The position numbers were made by a program, and so were the translations under genes. DNA of 64,000 bases from positions 1-64,000 of the forward strand of contig NZ_CP071616.1 of the NCBI RefSeq assembly GCF_017357245.1. Reading direction: 5' to 3'. Numbering within the stretch: position 1 is the first letter of the stretch; each line of letters begins with the position of its first letter. The stretch is from Rhizobium bangladeshense (GTDB lineage: Bacteria > Pseudomonadota > Alphaproteobacteria > Rhizobiales > Rhizobiaceae). This document shows, piece after piece, positions 8,179 through 16,680 of this stretch. Under the pieces are notes generated by a model. It was not told the origin of the DNA, made no database searches, and saw only the letters and a list, made by a program, of their open reading frames with translations.

Positions 8179-8729
8179 TGAACGATATGAGCGATACGTT
8201 TCTCTATACGACCCCTCTCGATCCCCGCGCCCAGCCGTTGATCGATGAGCTGATCCACGAATATGACAGCCGCTACGGCACCTACTTCAATGCCGAAGGG
8301 GCGGCAGCCGAATTGAATCGCTATCCCCCGGAAGCCTTCGCTCCGCCTCACGGCAATTTCCTGCTGTTGATCCGAGACGGCGAAACCATCGGCGGCGGCG
8401 CCTTCAAGCACTACGACGATCGCACTGCCGAGTTCAAACGCATATGGACACGTTCTGATCTGCGCCGCCAGGGGCTTGCCCGCAAGGCTCTGGTGGAGCT
8501 GGAGGCTCAGGCCGCCCGCCAAGGTTATAGCAGGATCTATCTGACGACCGGTTTCCGCCAGCCTGAGGCCGTCGGCCTTTATCTGAATTACGGCTACACC
8601 GCACTCTTCGACACGGCTGCCGATCCCGAGATCTACAAGAGCCTGCCTTTCGAGAAGGACATCACTCATCTCACGGCGCCGGTTTTTGAAAGCGAGCCGC
8701 GCCTGAAGGTGGCCGCCGCAAATCTCTGA
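8178..8729 (+). CDS. GNAT N-acetyltransferase
   Basis: A GCN5-related acetyltransferase of about 183 residues. The acetyl-CoA binding motif A region is visible as TRSDLRRQGLARKALVELEAQA (near residues 95-116), followed by IYLTTGFRQPEAVGLYLNYGY. The start ATG overlaps the deacylase stop (TGATG); the next ATG, 9 bases on, is an alternative. An acetyltransferase paired with a deacylase looks contradictory unless the acetyl group is a temporary mark, as in S-alkylcysteine salvage, where N-acetylation precedes monooxygenase attack. That context is the main reason for the pathway call; the fold itself is clear. Confidence 0.82.
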   Translation: MNDMSDTFLYTTPLDPRAQPLIDELIHEYDSRYGTYFNAEGAAAELNRYPPEAFAPPHGNFLLLIRDGETIGGGAFKHYDDRTAEFKRIWTRSDLRRQGLARKALVELEAQAARQGYSRIYLTTGFRQPEAVGLYLNYGYTALFDTAADPEIYKSLPFEKDITHLTAPVFESEPRLKVAAANL

Positions 8730-8765
8730 AACGGCAAGACCGACAGTCATAAAAGGGAAACAGAA

Positions 8766-10541
8766 ATGGCACTGACTACGGATTTTGCGGGCCTTGAGCC
8801 CGGCAGCAGGACGGCGGAACCCAGACAGGACTACTCCCGCTACCGCATCGTTCCGGCGCGCCATCCCGAGCGGCTGGCGGGCACGATATTCGCCGTCGTC
8901 GTCATCGTTGCCGTGCTCTATTCCACCTTCACCAATCCACGCTGGGGTTGGAGCGTCTTTGCCGAATGGTTCTTCGCCGAACCGGTGCTCGTCGGCCTTG
9001 GCAGGACGCTGCTCCTGACCGCGCTCGCGGCCGTTTCGGGTTCCATCCTCGGAACGGCTCTGGCGCTTGCCCGCGTTTCCAAGTCACCGCTGCTGTCGGG
9101 CCTTTCCTGGGGCTATATCTGGCTGCTTCGTTCTATCCCTATGATCGTGCTGCTGTTGATATTGAACAATCTCGGCTATCTCTACGAAACGATCTGGATC
9201 GGCATTCCCTTCACCGACACGGTCTTGTTCGATTACCCCACGGTGCAACTGCTGACGCCCTTCGCCGCCGCCTATCTCGGCCTCACGCTCAACCAGTCGG
9301 CCTTCTTCGCCGAGATCGTCCGCGGCGGCATTCTGTCGGTGGATCATGGGCAGCTGGAGGCCGCAGCCGCGCTCGGTCTGCCACGCCGCCGCCAGGCCTT
9401 CCGCATCGTGCTGCCGCAGGCCATGCGCTCCATTTTGCCGACGGGTTTCAATGAGCTCATTGGATTGGCCAAGAGTACCTCCGTCGTCTATGTGCTGGCG
9501 TTGCCGGAGCTCTTTTACACGGTACAGGTGATCTACCGCCGCAATCTCGAAGTCATCCCGCTGCTGATGGTCGCAACGGTCTGGTATCTGATCATCATGA
9601 CCGTGCTGTCGGTCGCCCAGCACTATATCGAGCGCTATTTCTCCAAGGGTGCCGTGCGCAATCCGACGCCGCTGCCCTTCCAGGTATTCCTGGAGCGCTT
9701 CCGCCGCCCGCTGCCGGCTCCCCGTAACCCGACCGATAAAGCGCGCAATCTCGGTTTCCACGATGCTACGGCCTTGCGGACAGGCGGTGCGATACGCATC
9801 CACGCCATCTCCAAAAGCTTTGGGTCGCTGAAGGTGCTTGATGATGTCGAGCTCAGCCTGCCGGCCGGCAGCGTGACTGCCATCCTCGGCCCCTCCGGTT
9901 CGGGAAAATCGACTCTGCTACGCTCGATCAACCACCTGGAACGTGTCGACGAGGGCTTCATCTCGGTCGACGGCGATTTCGTCGGCTACAGCAGGAAGGG
10001 CGATACGCTCTATGAACTCAAGGAGAAGGATATTCTCAAGCGTCGCGCCGATATTGGCATGGTCTTCCAGAGCTTCAATCTCTTCCCGCATCTGACCGTG
10101 CTCGAAAACCTCATCGAGGCGCCGATCCAGGTCCGCGGCGTCGGCCGCGAGGAAGCGGTGCAATTGGCGCAGGAACTTCTTGCCCGTATCGGCCTCAGCG
10201 ACAAGATCAACGCCTATCCGCGCCAGCTCTCCGGCGGCCAGCAGCAGCGCGTCGCGATCGCTCGCGCACTGGCGCTCCGCCCCAAGGTGCTGCTCTTTGA
10301 TGAGCCGACCTCCGCGCTCGATCCGGAACTCGTCGGCGAAGTGCTCGATGTCATCAAGGAGCTCGCGTGCACCGGCACGACGCTCGTCATCGTCACCCAT
10401 GAAATCGGGTTTGCCCGCGAGGTCGCCGACACCGTCGTCTTCATGGAAAGCGGCCGCATTCTGGAAGCAGGCCCGCCGGCCCGGATTTTCACGCAGGCCG
10501 AGCATCCTCGCACACGCGAATTCCTCGCCAAGGTTCTCTAG
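8766..10541 (+). CDS. Fused amino-acid ABC transporter permease and ATP-binding protein
   Basis: One 591-residue chain joins two parts usually made separately. Residues about 35-285 are a HisM/GlnP-type membrane domain with several hydrophobic helices and the EAA-like loop [20 protein letters not shown]. Residues about 335-590 are an ABC ATPase with Walker [10 protein letters not shown], signature [15 protein letters not shown] and Walker [14 protein letters not shown]. Such fusions occur in polar-amino-acid importers of Proteobacteria. Two of these chains would give the 2+2 transporter. It precedes two binding-protein genes, so it probably imports sulfur-containing amino acids or their derivatives for the surrounding enzymes. 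Confidence 0.93.
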   Translation: MALTTDFAGLEPGSRTAEPRQDYSRYRIVPARHPERLAGTIFAVVVIVAVLYSTFTNPRWGWSVFAEWFFAEPVLVGLGRTLLLTALAAVSGSILGTALALARVSKSPLLSGLSWGYIWLLRSIPMIVLLLILNNLGYLYETIWIGIPFTDTVLFDYPTVQLLTPFAAAYLGLTLNQSAFFAEIVRGGILSVDHGQLEAAAALGLPRRRQAFRIVLPQAMRSILPTGFNELIGLAKSTSVVYVLALPELFYTVQVIYRRNLEVIPLLMVATVWYLIIMTVLSVAQHYIERYFSKGAVRNPTPLPFQVFLERFRRPLPAPRNPTDKARNLGFHDATALRTGGAIRIHAISKSFGSLKVLDDVELSLPAGSVTAILGPSGSGKSTLLRSINHLERVDEGFISVDGDFVGYSRKGDTLYELKEKDILKRRADIGMVFQSFNLFPHLTVLENLIEAPIQVRGVGREEAVQLAQELLARIGLSDKINAYPRQLSGGQQQRVAIARALALRPKVLLFDEPTSALDPELVGEVLDVIKELACTGTTLVIVTHEIGFAREVADTVVFMESGRILEAGPPARIFTQAEHPRTREFLAKVL

Positions 10542-10630
10542 CGCCGGCAGCGCTGGTGAATGCCGGGCCGCAACGTGCTGCTCCGGCCGAATGACAACAA
10601 GCACAATCTTAAGATGAAACGGAGAAGGGC

Positions 10631-11575
10631 ATGACATTTACAGATAGAGCAAGGCTTCTGATAGCGGGAGCCGTGACCGTTGGCGCAATCGGTTTAGGTT
10701 CCGCTCAGGCGCAGCAGAAGTTCGATCTCAGCCCGGAACAGCCGAACCGGCTGCGGGTGGAAAAGAATGAGAAGCGTATTGCCGAAGTCAAGGACTTCAA
10801 CTTCGTTGAAAACGGTGTTTTCGCCGTTGGTATCAGTTCGAGCGGCAATCTGCCTCTGCATGATTACGCTTCCGATTCCAAGACGGTGATCGGTTACGAC
10901 GTCGATCTGGCACAGGCGATCGCGGATAGCCTGGATCTCAAGCTCAATCTGGTTTCCGTCGCATGGGCCGATTGGCCGCTTGGGCTGACGTCCGGCAAGT
11001 TCGATGCGGTTATTTCGAACGTGACCGTTACCGAAGAGCGCAAGGAAAAATTCGATTTCTCGACCTACCGCAAAGACGAGCTCGGCTTCTACGTCAGGGC
11101 TGACAACCCGATCACGGCGATCAAGGAGCCGAAGGATATTGCGGGCCTGAAGGTCATCACCGATGCCGGCACCAACCAGGAGAAGATCCTGCTCGAATGG
11201 GATCGGCGGAATGTCGCGGCTGGCCTGAAGCCGATCGAGATACAGTATTACGACGACGACGCGGTCAAGGATCTCGCCGTCCAGTCCGGCAGGGCCGACG
11301 CGGTCTTCAGTGTCAACGCCACCCAAGCCTATGCGGCGGGGATCAATGGCAAGACCAAGCTCGTCGGCACGGTCAGCGGCGGTTGGCCGATCACCGCCGA
11401 AATCGCGGTGACCACGCGAAAGGGAAGCGGGCTTGCCGCGCCGGTCACCAATGTCGTCAATGATCTGATCGCCAGCGGCGCCTACAGCAAGATCCTCGAT
11501 AGCTGGAATCTCGGTCCCGAGGCAATTGAAAAGGCCCAGACAAACCCGCCCGGCTTGCCGAAGAGCGGTTCGTAA
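10631..11575 (+). CDS. Periplasmic amino-acid binding protein (first of two paralogues)
   Basis: A solute-binding protein of the polar-amino-acid family (SBP_bac_3), 314 residues, with an N-terminal signal peptide cleaved around AQAQQKF (about 26). Typical segments are GYDVDLAQAIADSLDL and FDAVISNVTVTEERKEKFDFS, the latter diagnostic of cystine/histidine/glutamine-type receptors. It lies 89 bp after the fused permease-ATPase and is followed by a hairpin and then a closely similar second receptor, so the transporter may accept two ligand types. Confidence 0.92.
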   Translation: MTFTDRARLLIAGAVTVGAIGLGSAQAQQKFDLSPEQPNRLRVEKNEKRIAEVKDFNFVENGVFAVGISSSGNLPLHDYASDSKTVIGYDVDLAQAIADSLDLKLNLVSVAWADWPLGLTSGKFDAVISNVTVTEERKEKFDFSTYRKDELGFYVRADNPITAIKEPKDIAGLKVITDAGTNQEKILLEWDRRNVAAGLKPIEIQYYDDDAVKDLAVQSGRADAVFSVNATQAYAAGINGKTKLVGTVSGGWPITAEIAVTTRKGSGLAAPVTNVVNDLIASGAYSKILDSWNLGPEAIEKAQTNPPGLPKSGS

Positions 11576-11581
11576 GCTCGC

Positions 11582-11613
11582 GGGACGGACTGGTGTTCAG
11601 GCCGGGCCGTCCC
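11582..11613 (+). terminator. Hairpin between the two binding-protein genes
   Basis: GGGACGG at 11582-11588 pairs with CCGTCCC at 11607-11613 and is followed by TGCTTTTC. It directly follows the first receptor gene within the operon, so it may act as a partial terminator or an mRNA-stabilising stem. Confidence 0.45.
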
Positions 11614-11645
11614 TGCTTTTCAACGCAAACGGAGACATACCGAAC

Positions 11646-12584
11646 GTGACGGCCTTTTCCGATATTCGCACCTTCTTCTTCGCAGCGCTGACGGCAGCCT
11701 TGACCGGCGTCGGTGCAGCCCATGCGGCAGATGATTTCGACTTGAGCCCGCAACAGCCGGCCAGACTCCATGCGGCCAGGAACGATGCCGCCGTCGCCGC
11801 GATCCCGAAGGATTTCAAATTTGTCACGCCGGGCAAATTCACCATCGCCGTCAGCCCCGGCGGCCCTCCGCTTGCCACCTATGCCACCGACGCCAAAACC
11901 GTGGTCGGGGCGGACCCCGACTATGCCTATGCCATCGCCGACAGCCTCGGCCTGACGCTGGAGATCGTTCCCGTCGCCTGGATCGACTGGCCGCTCGGCC
12001 TCACTTCGGGCAAATACGACGCCGTCATCTCCAATGTCGGCGTTACCGAGCAGCGTAAGGAGAAGTTCGATTTCTCCACTTATCGCCAGGGCCTGCATGG
12101 TTTCTTCGTAAAGTCAGATAGTTCCATCACCTCGATCAAGGAGCCGAGGGACGCGGCAGGCCTCAGGGTCATCGTCGGTGCGGGCACTAACCAGGAGCGC
12201 ATCCTGGTGAAGTGGAGCGAAGAGGATGTCGCCGCAGGCCTGAAGCCGATCGAGCTGCAATATTACGACGACGAGGCGGCAAGTCTTCTCGCGCTGCGTT
12301 CCGGCCGGGCCGATGTCATCGTCCAGCCGCACGCCCAGCTCGTTTTCATCGCCGCACGCGACAAGAACATCAAGCGCGTCGGGACGCTGAGCGCCGGCTG
12401 GCCTGATCGTTCAGACGTCGCCATCGCCACGCGCAAGGGAAGCGGGCTCGCCGATGCACTGACGATCGCCACCAACGGCCTGATCAAGGACGGCACCTAC
12501 GCCAAGATCCTCCAGCATTGGCATCTCTCCGAAGAAGCCTTGCCGGCATCCGAGACCAACCCGCCCGGCTTGCCGAAATACTGA
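11646..12584 (+). CDS. Periplasmic amino-acid binding protein (second paralogue)
   Basis: A 312-residue polar-amino-acid receptor, clearly a duplicate of the one upstream: both share the WPLGLTSGK-DAVISN core, the E-RKEKFDFSTYR motif and the C-terminal TNPPGLPK ending. I place the start at GTG 11646, because a signal peptide (FFFAALTAALTGVGAAHA) follows directly and GGAGA lies upstream; the open frame extends further 5' without such a signal. The copies differ most in the middle, consistent with different ligands sharing one membrane component. Confidence 0.88.
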   Translation: MTAFSDIRTFFFAALTAALTGVGAAHAADDFDLSPQQPARLHAARNDAAVAAIPKDFKFVTPGKFTIAVSPGGPPLATYATDAKTVVGADPDYAYAIADSLGLTLEIVPVAWIDWPLGLTSGKYDAVISNVGVTEQRKEKFDFSTYRQGLHGFFVKSDSSITSIKEPRDAAGLRVIVGAGTNQERILVKWSEEDVAAGLKPIELQYYDDEAASLLALRSGRADVIVQPHAQLVFIAARDKNIKRVGTLSAGWPDRSDVAIATRKGSGLADALTIATNGLIKDGTYAKILQHWHLSEEALPASETNPPGLPKY

Positions 12585-12614
12585 TCATCGGATGGCACGA
12601 GTGCAAGGGATGAC

Positions 12615-13649
12615 ATGAGCGGGCGCAATATATCCATCAGCCATATCGGCTTTCTCACCCCCGGCAATTATCCCGACGACGATCCGCTGTCGGGATTGGA
12701 GCAGACGCTCCAGCAATTGCAATATGGCGAGAAATTGGGCTTCGAGAGCGCCTGGGTCCGCCAGCGGCACCTCGAGCCGGGAATTTCCTCGGCGAGCGCC
12801 TTCCTGGCGGCGGCAACGCAGCGTACCAGCCGGATCGAGCTCGGAACGGCGGTCATCCCGATCGGCTATGAAAGCCCTTATCGGCTGGCCGAAGACCTGG
12901 CCACGGTCGATGTTCTCTCGCGCGGACGGCTGAACATCGGCGTCAGCGCCGGCCGGCCGCTGCATGCTGAGCTGATTGGCCCGCTTGCCTTCGACGGGGA
13001 CTGGACCAGCCATGACTTCTCGCATACGCGCGTGCTGCGCTTTGCCGACAACCTGCGCGGCAGCTATCTGGGCGACGAACAGACATTCATCGAGACGCCC
13101 TTCGGCCCGCAGCGGCCGCGTCTGCAGCCTTTTGCCAAAGGCCTGGTCGACCGGATCTGGTATGGCGGCGGCTCGCAGCGATCGGCAGAATGGGCTGGCA
13201 GCAACGGTCTCAATCTATTGACTGGGAACGTGATAACGGGGGAGGGAACCGACGATTTCTTCGTCGCCCAATCCAGACTGATCAATACCTACCGCGGCTC
13301 CGGAACTGAGCGCCGTATCGCACTCGGCCGAGTCATCGTGCCGTTCGACAGCGCCGATTCGGCAACGCGCCGCCGCTACCGTGATTACGCCGACGGCCGT
13401 CATGAGCGGACGCTCTCGCCGCAAGGCGAGCGGCGCACCCTGTTCGCTAGAGATATCGTCGGCACGTCGGACGAGATATTGGAACGGCTTTTTTCCGATC
13501 CGGTCCTGCCGGAGGTCAGCGAATTGAGGCTGGAACTCCCATACGAGTTCGAGCACGAGCAATATCGCCAGATTCTCCACGACTTCGTGACGTCAATCGC
13601 GCCCGAACTCGGATGGAAAGCGCAACCCGGAATTCGGGCCGATTCCTGA
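12615..13649 (+). CDS. Luciferase-like flavin monooxygenase
   Basis: Third LLM-class oxidoreductase of the cluster, 344 residues. The barrel signatures are FESAWVRQRHLEP near 45 and SRIELGTAVIPIGYESPYRLAEDLATVDVLSRGRLNIGVSAGRP (about 75-118). It is distinct from the other two: 4598 is MsnO8-like and 5614 is NtaA-like. Three different flavin monooxygenases in one operon suggest attack on several related substrates or successive oxidations. It starts 30 bp after the second receptor gene. Confidence 0.83.
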   Translation: MSGRNISISHIGFLTPGNYPDDDPLSGLEQTLQQLQYGEKLGFESAWVRQRHLEPGISSASAFLAAATQRTSRIELGTAVIPIGYESPYRLAEDLATVDVLSRGRLNIGVSAGRPLHAELIGPLAFDGDWTSHDFSHTRVLRFADNLRGSYLGDEQTFIETPFGPQRPRLQPFAKGLVDRIWYGGGSQRSAEWAGSNGLNLLTGNVITGEGTDDFFVAQSRLINTYRGSGTERRIALGRVIVPFDSADSATRRRYRDYADGRHERTLSPQGERRTLFARDIVGTSDEILERLFSDPVLPEVSELRLELPYEFEHEQYRQILHDFVTSIAPELGWKAQPGIRADS

Positions 13650-13702
13650 TTTGATCGCCAACAATCGGCACAGAAAAATCGCTTTCTGAGGAACATTCAT
13701 CA

Positions 13703-14299
13703 GTGACGAAAACGGTAGAATACTTCTTTTCGATCGGCTCGCCCTGGTCCTACATCGGCTTCGACGCCTTTACCGAACTGGCGGCGAAGAACGACGTGGT
13801 CATCACGCCATTTCTGACCACTGTGGTCGAAGAAAACGGCGGCATCTTCTCGCGCAACCGGCCGGAAATCCGCCGCGCCTACTGGACGCGGGACCTCAAA
13901 CGCTGGGCGCGCGTGCGCGGCAAGCAGTTGCGGCTCGAAGACCGTCCCGAGCTCAGCGATCCCACGCCGGCGTCCCTCTTCGTGATCGCGGCCTATCTTG
14001 ACGGACAGGATTGGATCGGCGTCACCCGTGCCCTGCAGCATGCTTTCTGGAGCGAGGCGAAGGATATCGGCAAGCTCGATGTGCGTGAGGCGATCGTTAA
14101 CGCCGCCGGTCTAGATGGCGCCGTGCTGCGCAGACGGCAAGCCGATGACGATGTTCAGAACAAGTGGTCGGCCGATCGCGTTCGCGCGCGCGACAGCGGC
14201 GTCTTCGGCTTCCCCACCTACCACTATGACAGCGAACTCTACTGGGGACAGGACAATCTGCCCTTCCTCGAACGTCATCTCGGCGGCGACAAGCCTTAG
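13703..14299 (+). CDS. DsbA-fold protein, 2-hydroxychromene-2-carboxylate isomerase/kappa-GST type
   Basis: A thioredoxin-fold protein of 198 residues with the HCCA-isomerase N-terminus YFFSIGSPWSYIGFDAF and the C-terminal GVFGFPTYHYDSELYWGQDNLPFLERHL. There is no CXXC; the family uses a serine (SPWSY) and glutathione. The start is GTG 13703 with GAGGAA upstream. In aromatic degradation these enzymes isomerise chromenes, but in this sulfur-type operon a glutathione-dependent isomerase or thiol-transfer role is more likely. That role is inferred from context only. Confidence 0.8.
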   Translation: MTKTVEYFFSIGSPWSYIGFDAFTELAAKNDVVITPFLTTVVEENGGIFSRNRPEIRRAYWTRDLKRWARVRGKQLRLEDRPELSDPTPASLFVIAAYLDGQDWIGVTRALQHAFWSEAKDIGKLDVREAIVNAAGLDGAVLRRRQADDDVQNKWSADRVRARDSGVFGFPTYHYDSELYWGQDNLPFLERHLGGDKP

Positions 14300-14371
14300 G
14301 CGCAATCAACAGGGGCGAAGACGAATATTTTTTCACCCCGGCGAGCAAGGAAAGGCGCCTATACCTTTAAT

Positions 14372-14393
14372 CTATTATTTTTGTAGACAATAG
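14372..14393 (+). promoter_or_regulatory. Candidate operator before the FMN reductase gene
   Basis: CTATTA-N5-GTAGACAATAG. The outer CTATT and AATAG form a dyad. It shares 16 of 21 positions with the site at 4541-4561 and lies 28 bp before the FMN reductase start, suggesting shared control of the two ends of the sulfur cluster. Confidence 0.4.
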
Positions 14394-14420
14394 TTGAAGC
14401 AATCAAAGAGAGGAAAACTG

Positions 14421-14981
14421 ATGTCAGGTTTCAAACTCGTCGGCATTGCTGGCAGCTTCAATCGTCCATCGAAGACACTGGCCCTCATCCGGCACGTCGC
14501 CGAACTTGCGAGCGATCGATACGGCTTTACGAGCAAGACTTATGATCTGCATGATGTCGGTCCGTCGCTGGGAAGCTCCTTATGGCGCAAGGACCTCGAT
14601 GAGCAGGCGCGGCGCGTCATCGACGAGATCGTCCACGCCGATGCCCTGATCATCGGCTCGCCAACATACAAGGGCTCCTATCCAGGCCATTTCAAGCACC
14701 TCATCGATCTGATCGATCCTGGGGAATTGCGCGGCAAGCCGATCATCATCACGGCCACGGGTGGCGGTGACCGGCATGCGCTGATGGTCGAGCATCAGCT
14801 TCGGCCGCTATTCGGCTTCTTCATGGCCCATACGTTGCCGACTGCTGTTTACGCTTCCGATCGCGATTTTACCGACTACGCGATCTCTTCGGATGCGCTT
14901 TCGAACCGTATCGGCGAAGTGGTCGGGGAATTGGCGGCATTCTTCCCGGAGGTAAAGCCGGCACTGGCGGCGGCCGAATAG
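14421..14981 (+). CDS. NAD(P)H-dependent FMN reductase, SsuE/MsuE type
   Basis: A flavodoxin-fold reductase of about 186 residues that supplies FMNH2 to two-component monooxygenases. The N-terminal flavin-phosphate loop is GIAGSFNRPSKT, followed by ADALIIGSPTYKGSYPGHFKHLIDL, the typical SsuE/MsuE segment. I start it at ATG 14421 (MSGFKLVGIAG) with GAGAGGAAAAC upstream. It is the obvious electron partner for the luciferase-like enzymes at 4598, 5614 and 12615. The 121-bp gap before it and the candidate operator suggest it also has its own promoter. Confidence 0.9.
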   Translation: MSGFKLVGIAGSFNRPSKTLALIRHVAELASDRYGFTSKTYDLHDVGPSLGSSLWRKDLDEQARRVIDEIVHADALIIGSPTYKGSYPGHFKHLIDLIDPGELRGKPIIITATGGGDRHALMVEHQLRPLFGFFMAHTLPTAVYASDRDFTDYAISSDALSNRIGEVVGELAAFFPEVKPALAAAE

Positions 14982-14991
14982 GATCGTCGTC

Positions 14992-15189
14992 ATGGTCAGG
15001 TTTCAGAACGTATCGGCCGACGATGCGGAAAAGCCCGAAGCAGGCGAGCAGATGTGGAGCGTCTTTGAATTCGCACGGCGATATCGCCTTGCCAAGCGGG
15101 AAGAGAACCGACTGCTGATGCTCTACGGACCGACCGCATCGCTTCGCGATCTTCTTGCCAATGCGCGACGCCATTCGCTGATTTCCTGA
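14992..15189 (+). CDS. Small conserved-type hypothetical protein (65 aa)
   Basis: A 65-residue soluble protein with the segment FEFARRYRLAKREENRLLMLYGPTASLRDLL. Small proteins with an ARRYRL-K-EENRLL-L-GP pattern are common in rhizobia, from memory, but have no assigned function. It starts 10 bp after the FMN reductase stop with AGGAT upstream, so it may be co-transcribed. It is the first of a series of very short genes. Confidence 0.55.
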   Translation: MVRFQNVSADDAEKPEAGEQMWSVFEFARRYRLAKREENRLLMLYGPTASLRDLLANARRHSLIS

Positions 15190-15297
15190 TGCAGGTTACC
15201 TGGGCGGGCGCGAACAAAAACCTGAGGCGCGCCACTCGAGTTAATTTGGTGCGACGCGCTTCAGCCGAAGAAAATCGGTTCCGGACAGGAGTTTCGC

Positions 15298-15474
15298 ATG
15301 AAGCTTGATTTCCAATCCTGGCTGAAGCTCGCGATCGGCCGCTTTCTTGATCTAAAGCAGGCGGCTGCGCGCAAGCCCGCAAACAAGTTGCTCACTCGCG
15401 ACGAAGAGCGGGACTGGTCTGCGCGCGAATACGAACTTCATTATTGGGGCGCGACGCCCGGCCTTTGGTATTAG
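15298..15474 (+). CDS. Small hypothetical protein (58 aa)
   Basis: A 58-residue reading frame starting MKLDFQSWLKLAIGRF and ending EYELHYWGATPGLWY. A good ribosome site (AGGAG, 6 bases before ATG) supports it. No signal peptide, clear membrane segment or known motif is visible; charged residues cluster in the second half (TRDEERDWSAREYE). Function unknown. Confidence 0.5.
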   Translation: MKLDFQSWLKLAIGRFLDLKQAAARKPANKLLTRDEERDWSAREYELHYWGATPGLWY

Positions 15475-15486
15475 GGAGATGGCGTG

Positions 15487-15639
15487 ATGGCAATCGTCAT
15501 TGAACCCGGAGTCGGTCGGCATCGTGGGAAAAGAGCAACGGACAGCGTAATGTCGCAATTGCGGCATGCAGCCGGAATTTGCACGATCACAAGCTCCTTC
15601 ATATTCCTGTTCGCTCTGGTGATCGGGTTGATCCGATGA
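15487..15639 (+). CDS. Small single-pass membrane protein (50 aa), hypothetical
   Basis: A 50-residue frame with a basic N-terminal half (GRHRGKRATDS) and a C-terminal hydrophobic stretch, ITSSFIFLFALVIGLI, that would span the membrane once. Its stop overlaps the start of the hydrolase (ATGA at 15636), an arrangement of translationally coupled genes, and a GGGAG lies 8 bases before its ATG. Unrecognised; the coupling is the best support. Confidence 0.45.
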   Translation: MAIVIEPGVGRHRGKRATDSVMSQLRHAAGICTITSSFIFLFALVIGLIR

Positions 15640-16217
15640 GCGAAGTACTTATCCTTCCTGGGCTTTTCGGCTCGGGAGAGGGACACTGGCAACGGCACTG
15701 GCTGCAAGATCAGCCGGACAGTCGTTGCGTCATCCAGGACGACTGGGATCATCCGCACGTCGACAAGTGGTTGTTTCGGCTGGAAAGCGCGCTCGAAGAG
15801 GCCGGTGAGGCCTATCTGGTCGCCCATAGTCTCGGGTGCCTGCTGGCTGCCAGGCTCGCCGGCCGGAGCGTTGCGCGCCGCGTAAAGGGAGCTTTGCTCG
15901 TCGCACCATGCGACCTGCCGATTACCGAAGCCCTGCATCCCGGACAAATCTCCTTCGGCGATATGCCGACGGCGCCTCTGCCTTTTCCGAGCATCGTCGT
16001 CGGCAGCATGGACGACGCCTATATGAGCGTCGACCGCCTGGCCCTGTTCGGCCGGCTGTGGAACGCCGAGACCCGGAATATCGGCCTTGCCGGCCACATC
16101 AACATCGCCAGCGGTTTCGGACGCTGGCGCAACGGCTACCGGCTGCTGGAGGCCTTGAAAACGCGATCGGGCGCTCGAAAGCGCTCCGTTTCCATGCCGC
16201 CGGCTTTTGCGATGTGA
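15636..16217 (+). CDS. RBBP9/YdeN-family serine hydrolase
   Basis: A small alpha/beta hydrolase of 193 residues. Family hallmarks are LPGLFGSGEGHWQRHW at the N-terminus, the nucleophile elbow AHSLGC (Ser near 69), an acidic residue in VVGSMDDAYMS, and the C-terminal histidine in GHINIASGFGRW. I start it at ATG 15636, overlapping the upstream small gene, because the family N-terminus begins there; the frame stays open further upstream. Substrates of this family are mostly unknown. It is followed after 11 bp by another small gene. Confidence 0.88.
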   Translation: MSEVLILPGLFGSGEGHWQRHWLQDQPDSRCVIQDDWDHPHVDKWLFRLESALEEAGEAYLVAHSLGCLLAARLAGRSVARRVKGALLVAPCDLPITEALHPGQISFGDMPTAPLPFPSIVVGSMDDAYMSVDRLALFGRLWNAETRNIGLAGHINIASGFGRWRNGYRLLEALKTRSGARKRSVSMPPAFAM

Positions 16218-16228
16218 GTGGAAGCGCA

Positions 16229-16537
16229 ATGTCCGACATCGTCGCCGATCTCCTGCGCCTGAGCGAAGACCCGAATGCCGACCCGAGAAGCAGGCGCCGC
16301 CAGACAATGGATCGCTTGGTGCAGGCGCTGCTTGCCATTGCCGATAGCCAATTTGGACCGGATGATGCGCAGAACCGCCATTCGATCAGCCATTTGACGG
16401 CGATCATCCGCGATATGGCCGGGCGGATCGTCGATGCCGACGATGCGACGTTTTCGGCAATCGTCAGGGAGGCCGCGATGCTGATCCGCAGCCTGGAACG
16501 GCGCAGGGCCGATGTGGCCAGGTTTACGGTGCATTGA
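16229..16537 (+). CDS. Small hypothetical protein (102 aa)
   Basis: A 102-residue protein rich in helix-forming and charged residues (SDIVADLLRLSEDPNADPRSRRRQTMDRLVQALL, then IIRDMAGRIVDADDATFSAIVREAAML), with no cysteine, signal or membrane segment. ATG 16229 has GGAAG upstream and lies 11 bp after the hydrolase stop. It looks all-helical. Function unknown. Confidence 0.5.
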   Translation: MSDIVADLLRLSEDPNADPRSRRRQTMDRLVQALLAIADSQFGPDDAQNRHSISHLTAIIRDMAGRIVDADDATFSAIVREAAMLIRSLERRRADVARFTVH

Positions 16538-16548
16538 AGGTGACTGTT

Positions 16549-16653
16549 ATGCGGGAGCACCAGCGGGCGGCGATCCTATGGCGGCTTCAGAAGCTGGTTG
16601 CGGACGAACTTGTCGCCATACATGGGCTGACCGAGGCAGCAGGCAGTCATTGA
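16549..16653 (+). CDS. Possible very small protein (34 aa)
   Basis: A 34-residue frame (starts MREHQRAAILWRLQKLVADE) with GAAGG upstream, 11 bp after the previous stop. Spacing and codon use fit the neighbours, but its 3' end runs into the hairpin at 16635-16670, so it could be chance. Confidence 0.28.
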   Translation: MREHQRAAILWRLQKLVADELVAIHGLTEAAGSH

Positions 16654-16670
16654 TATGGCTGCCTGCTGCC
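16635..16670. terminator. Bidirectional hairpin between converging transcripts
   Basis: GGCAGCAGGCAG (16635-16646) and CTGCCTGCTGCC (16659-16670) form a perfect 12-bp stem with a 12-nt loop, between the rightward small-gene series and the leftward tau operon. No T run follows, so termination efficiency is uncertain. Confidence 0.55.
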
Positions 16671-16680
16671 TGCCATTCGG

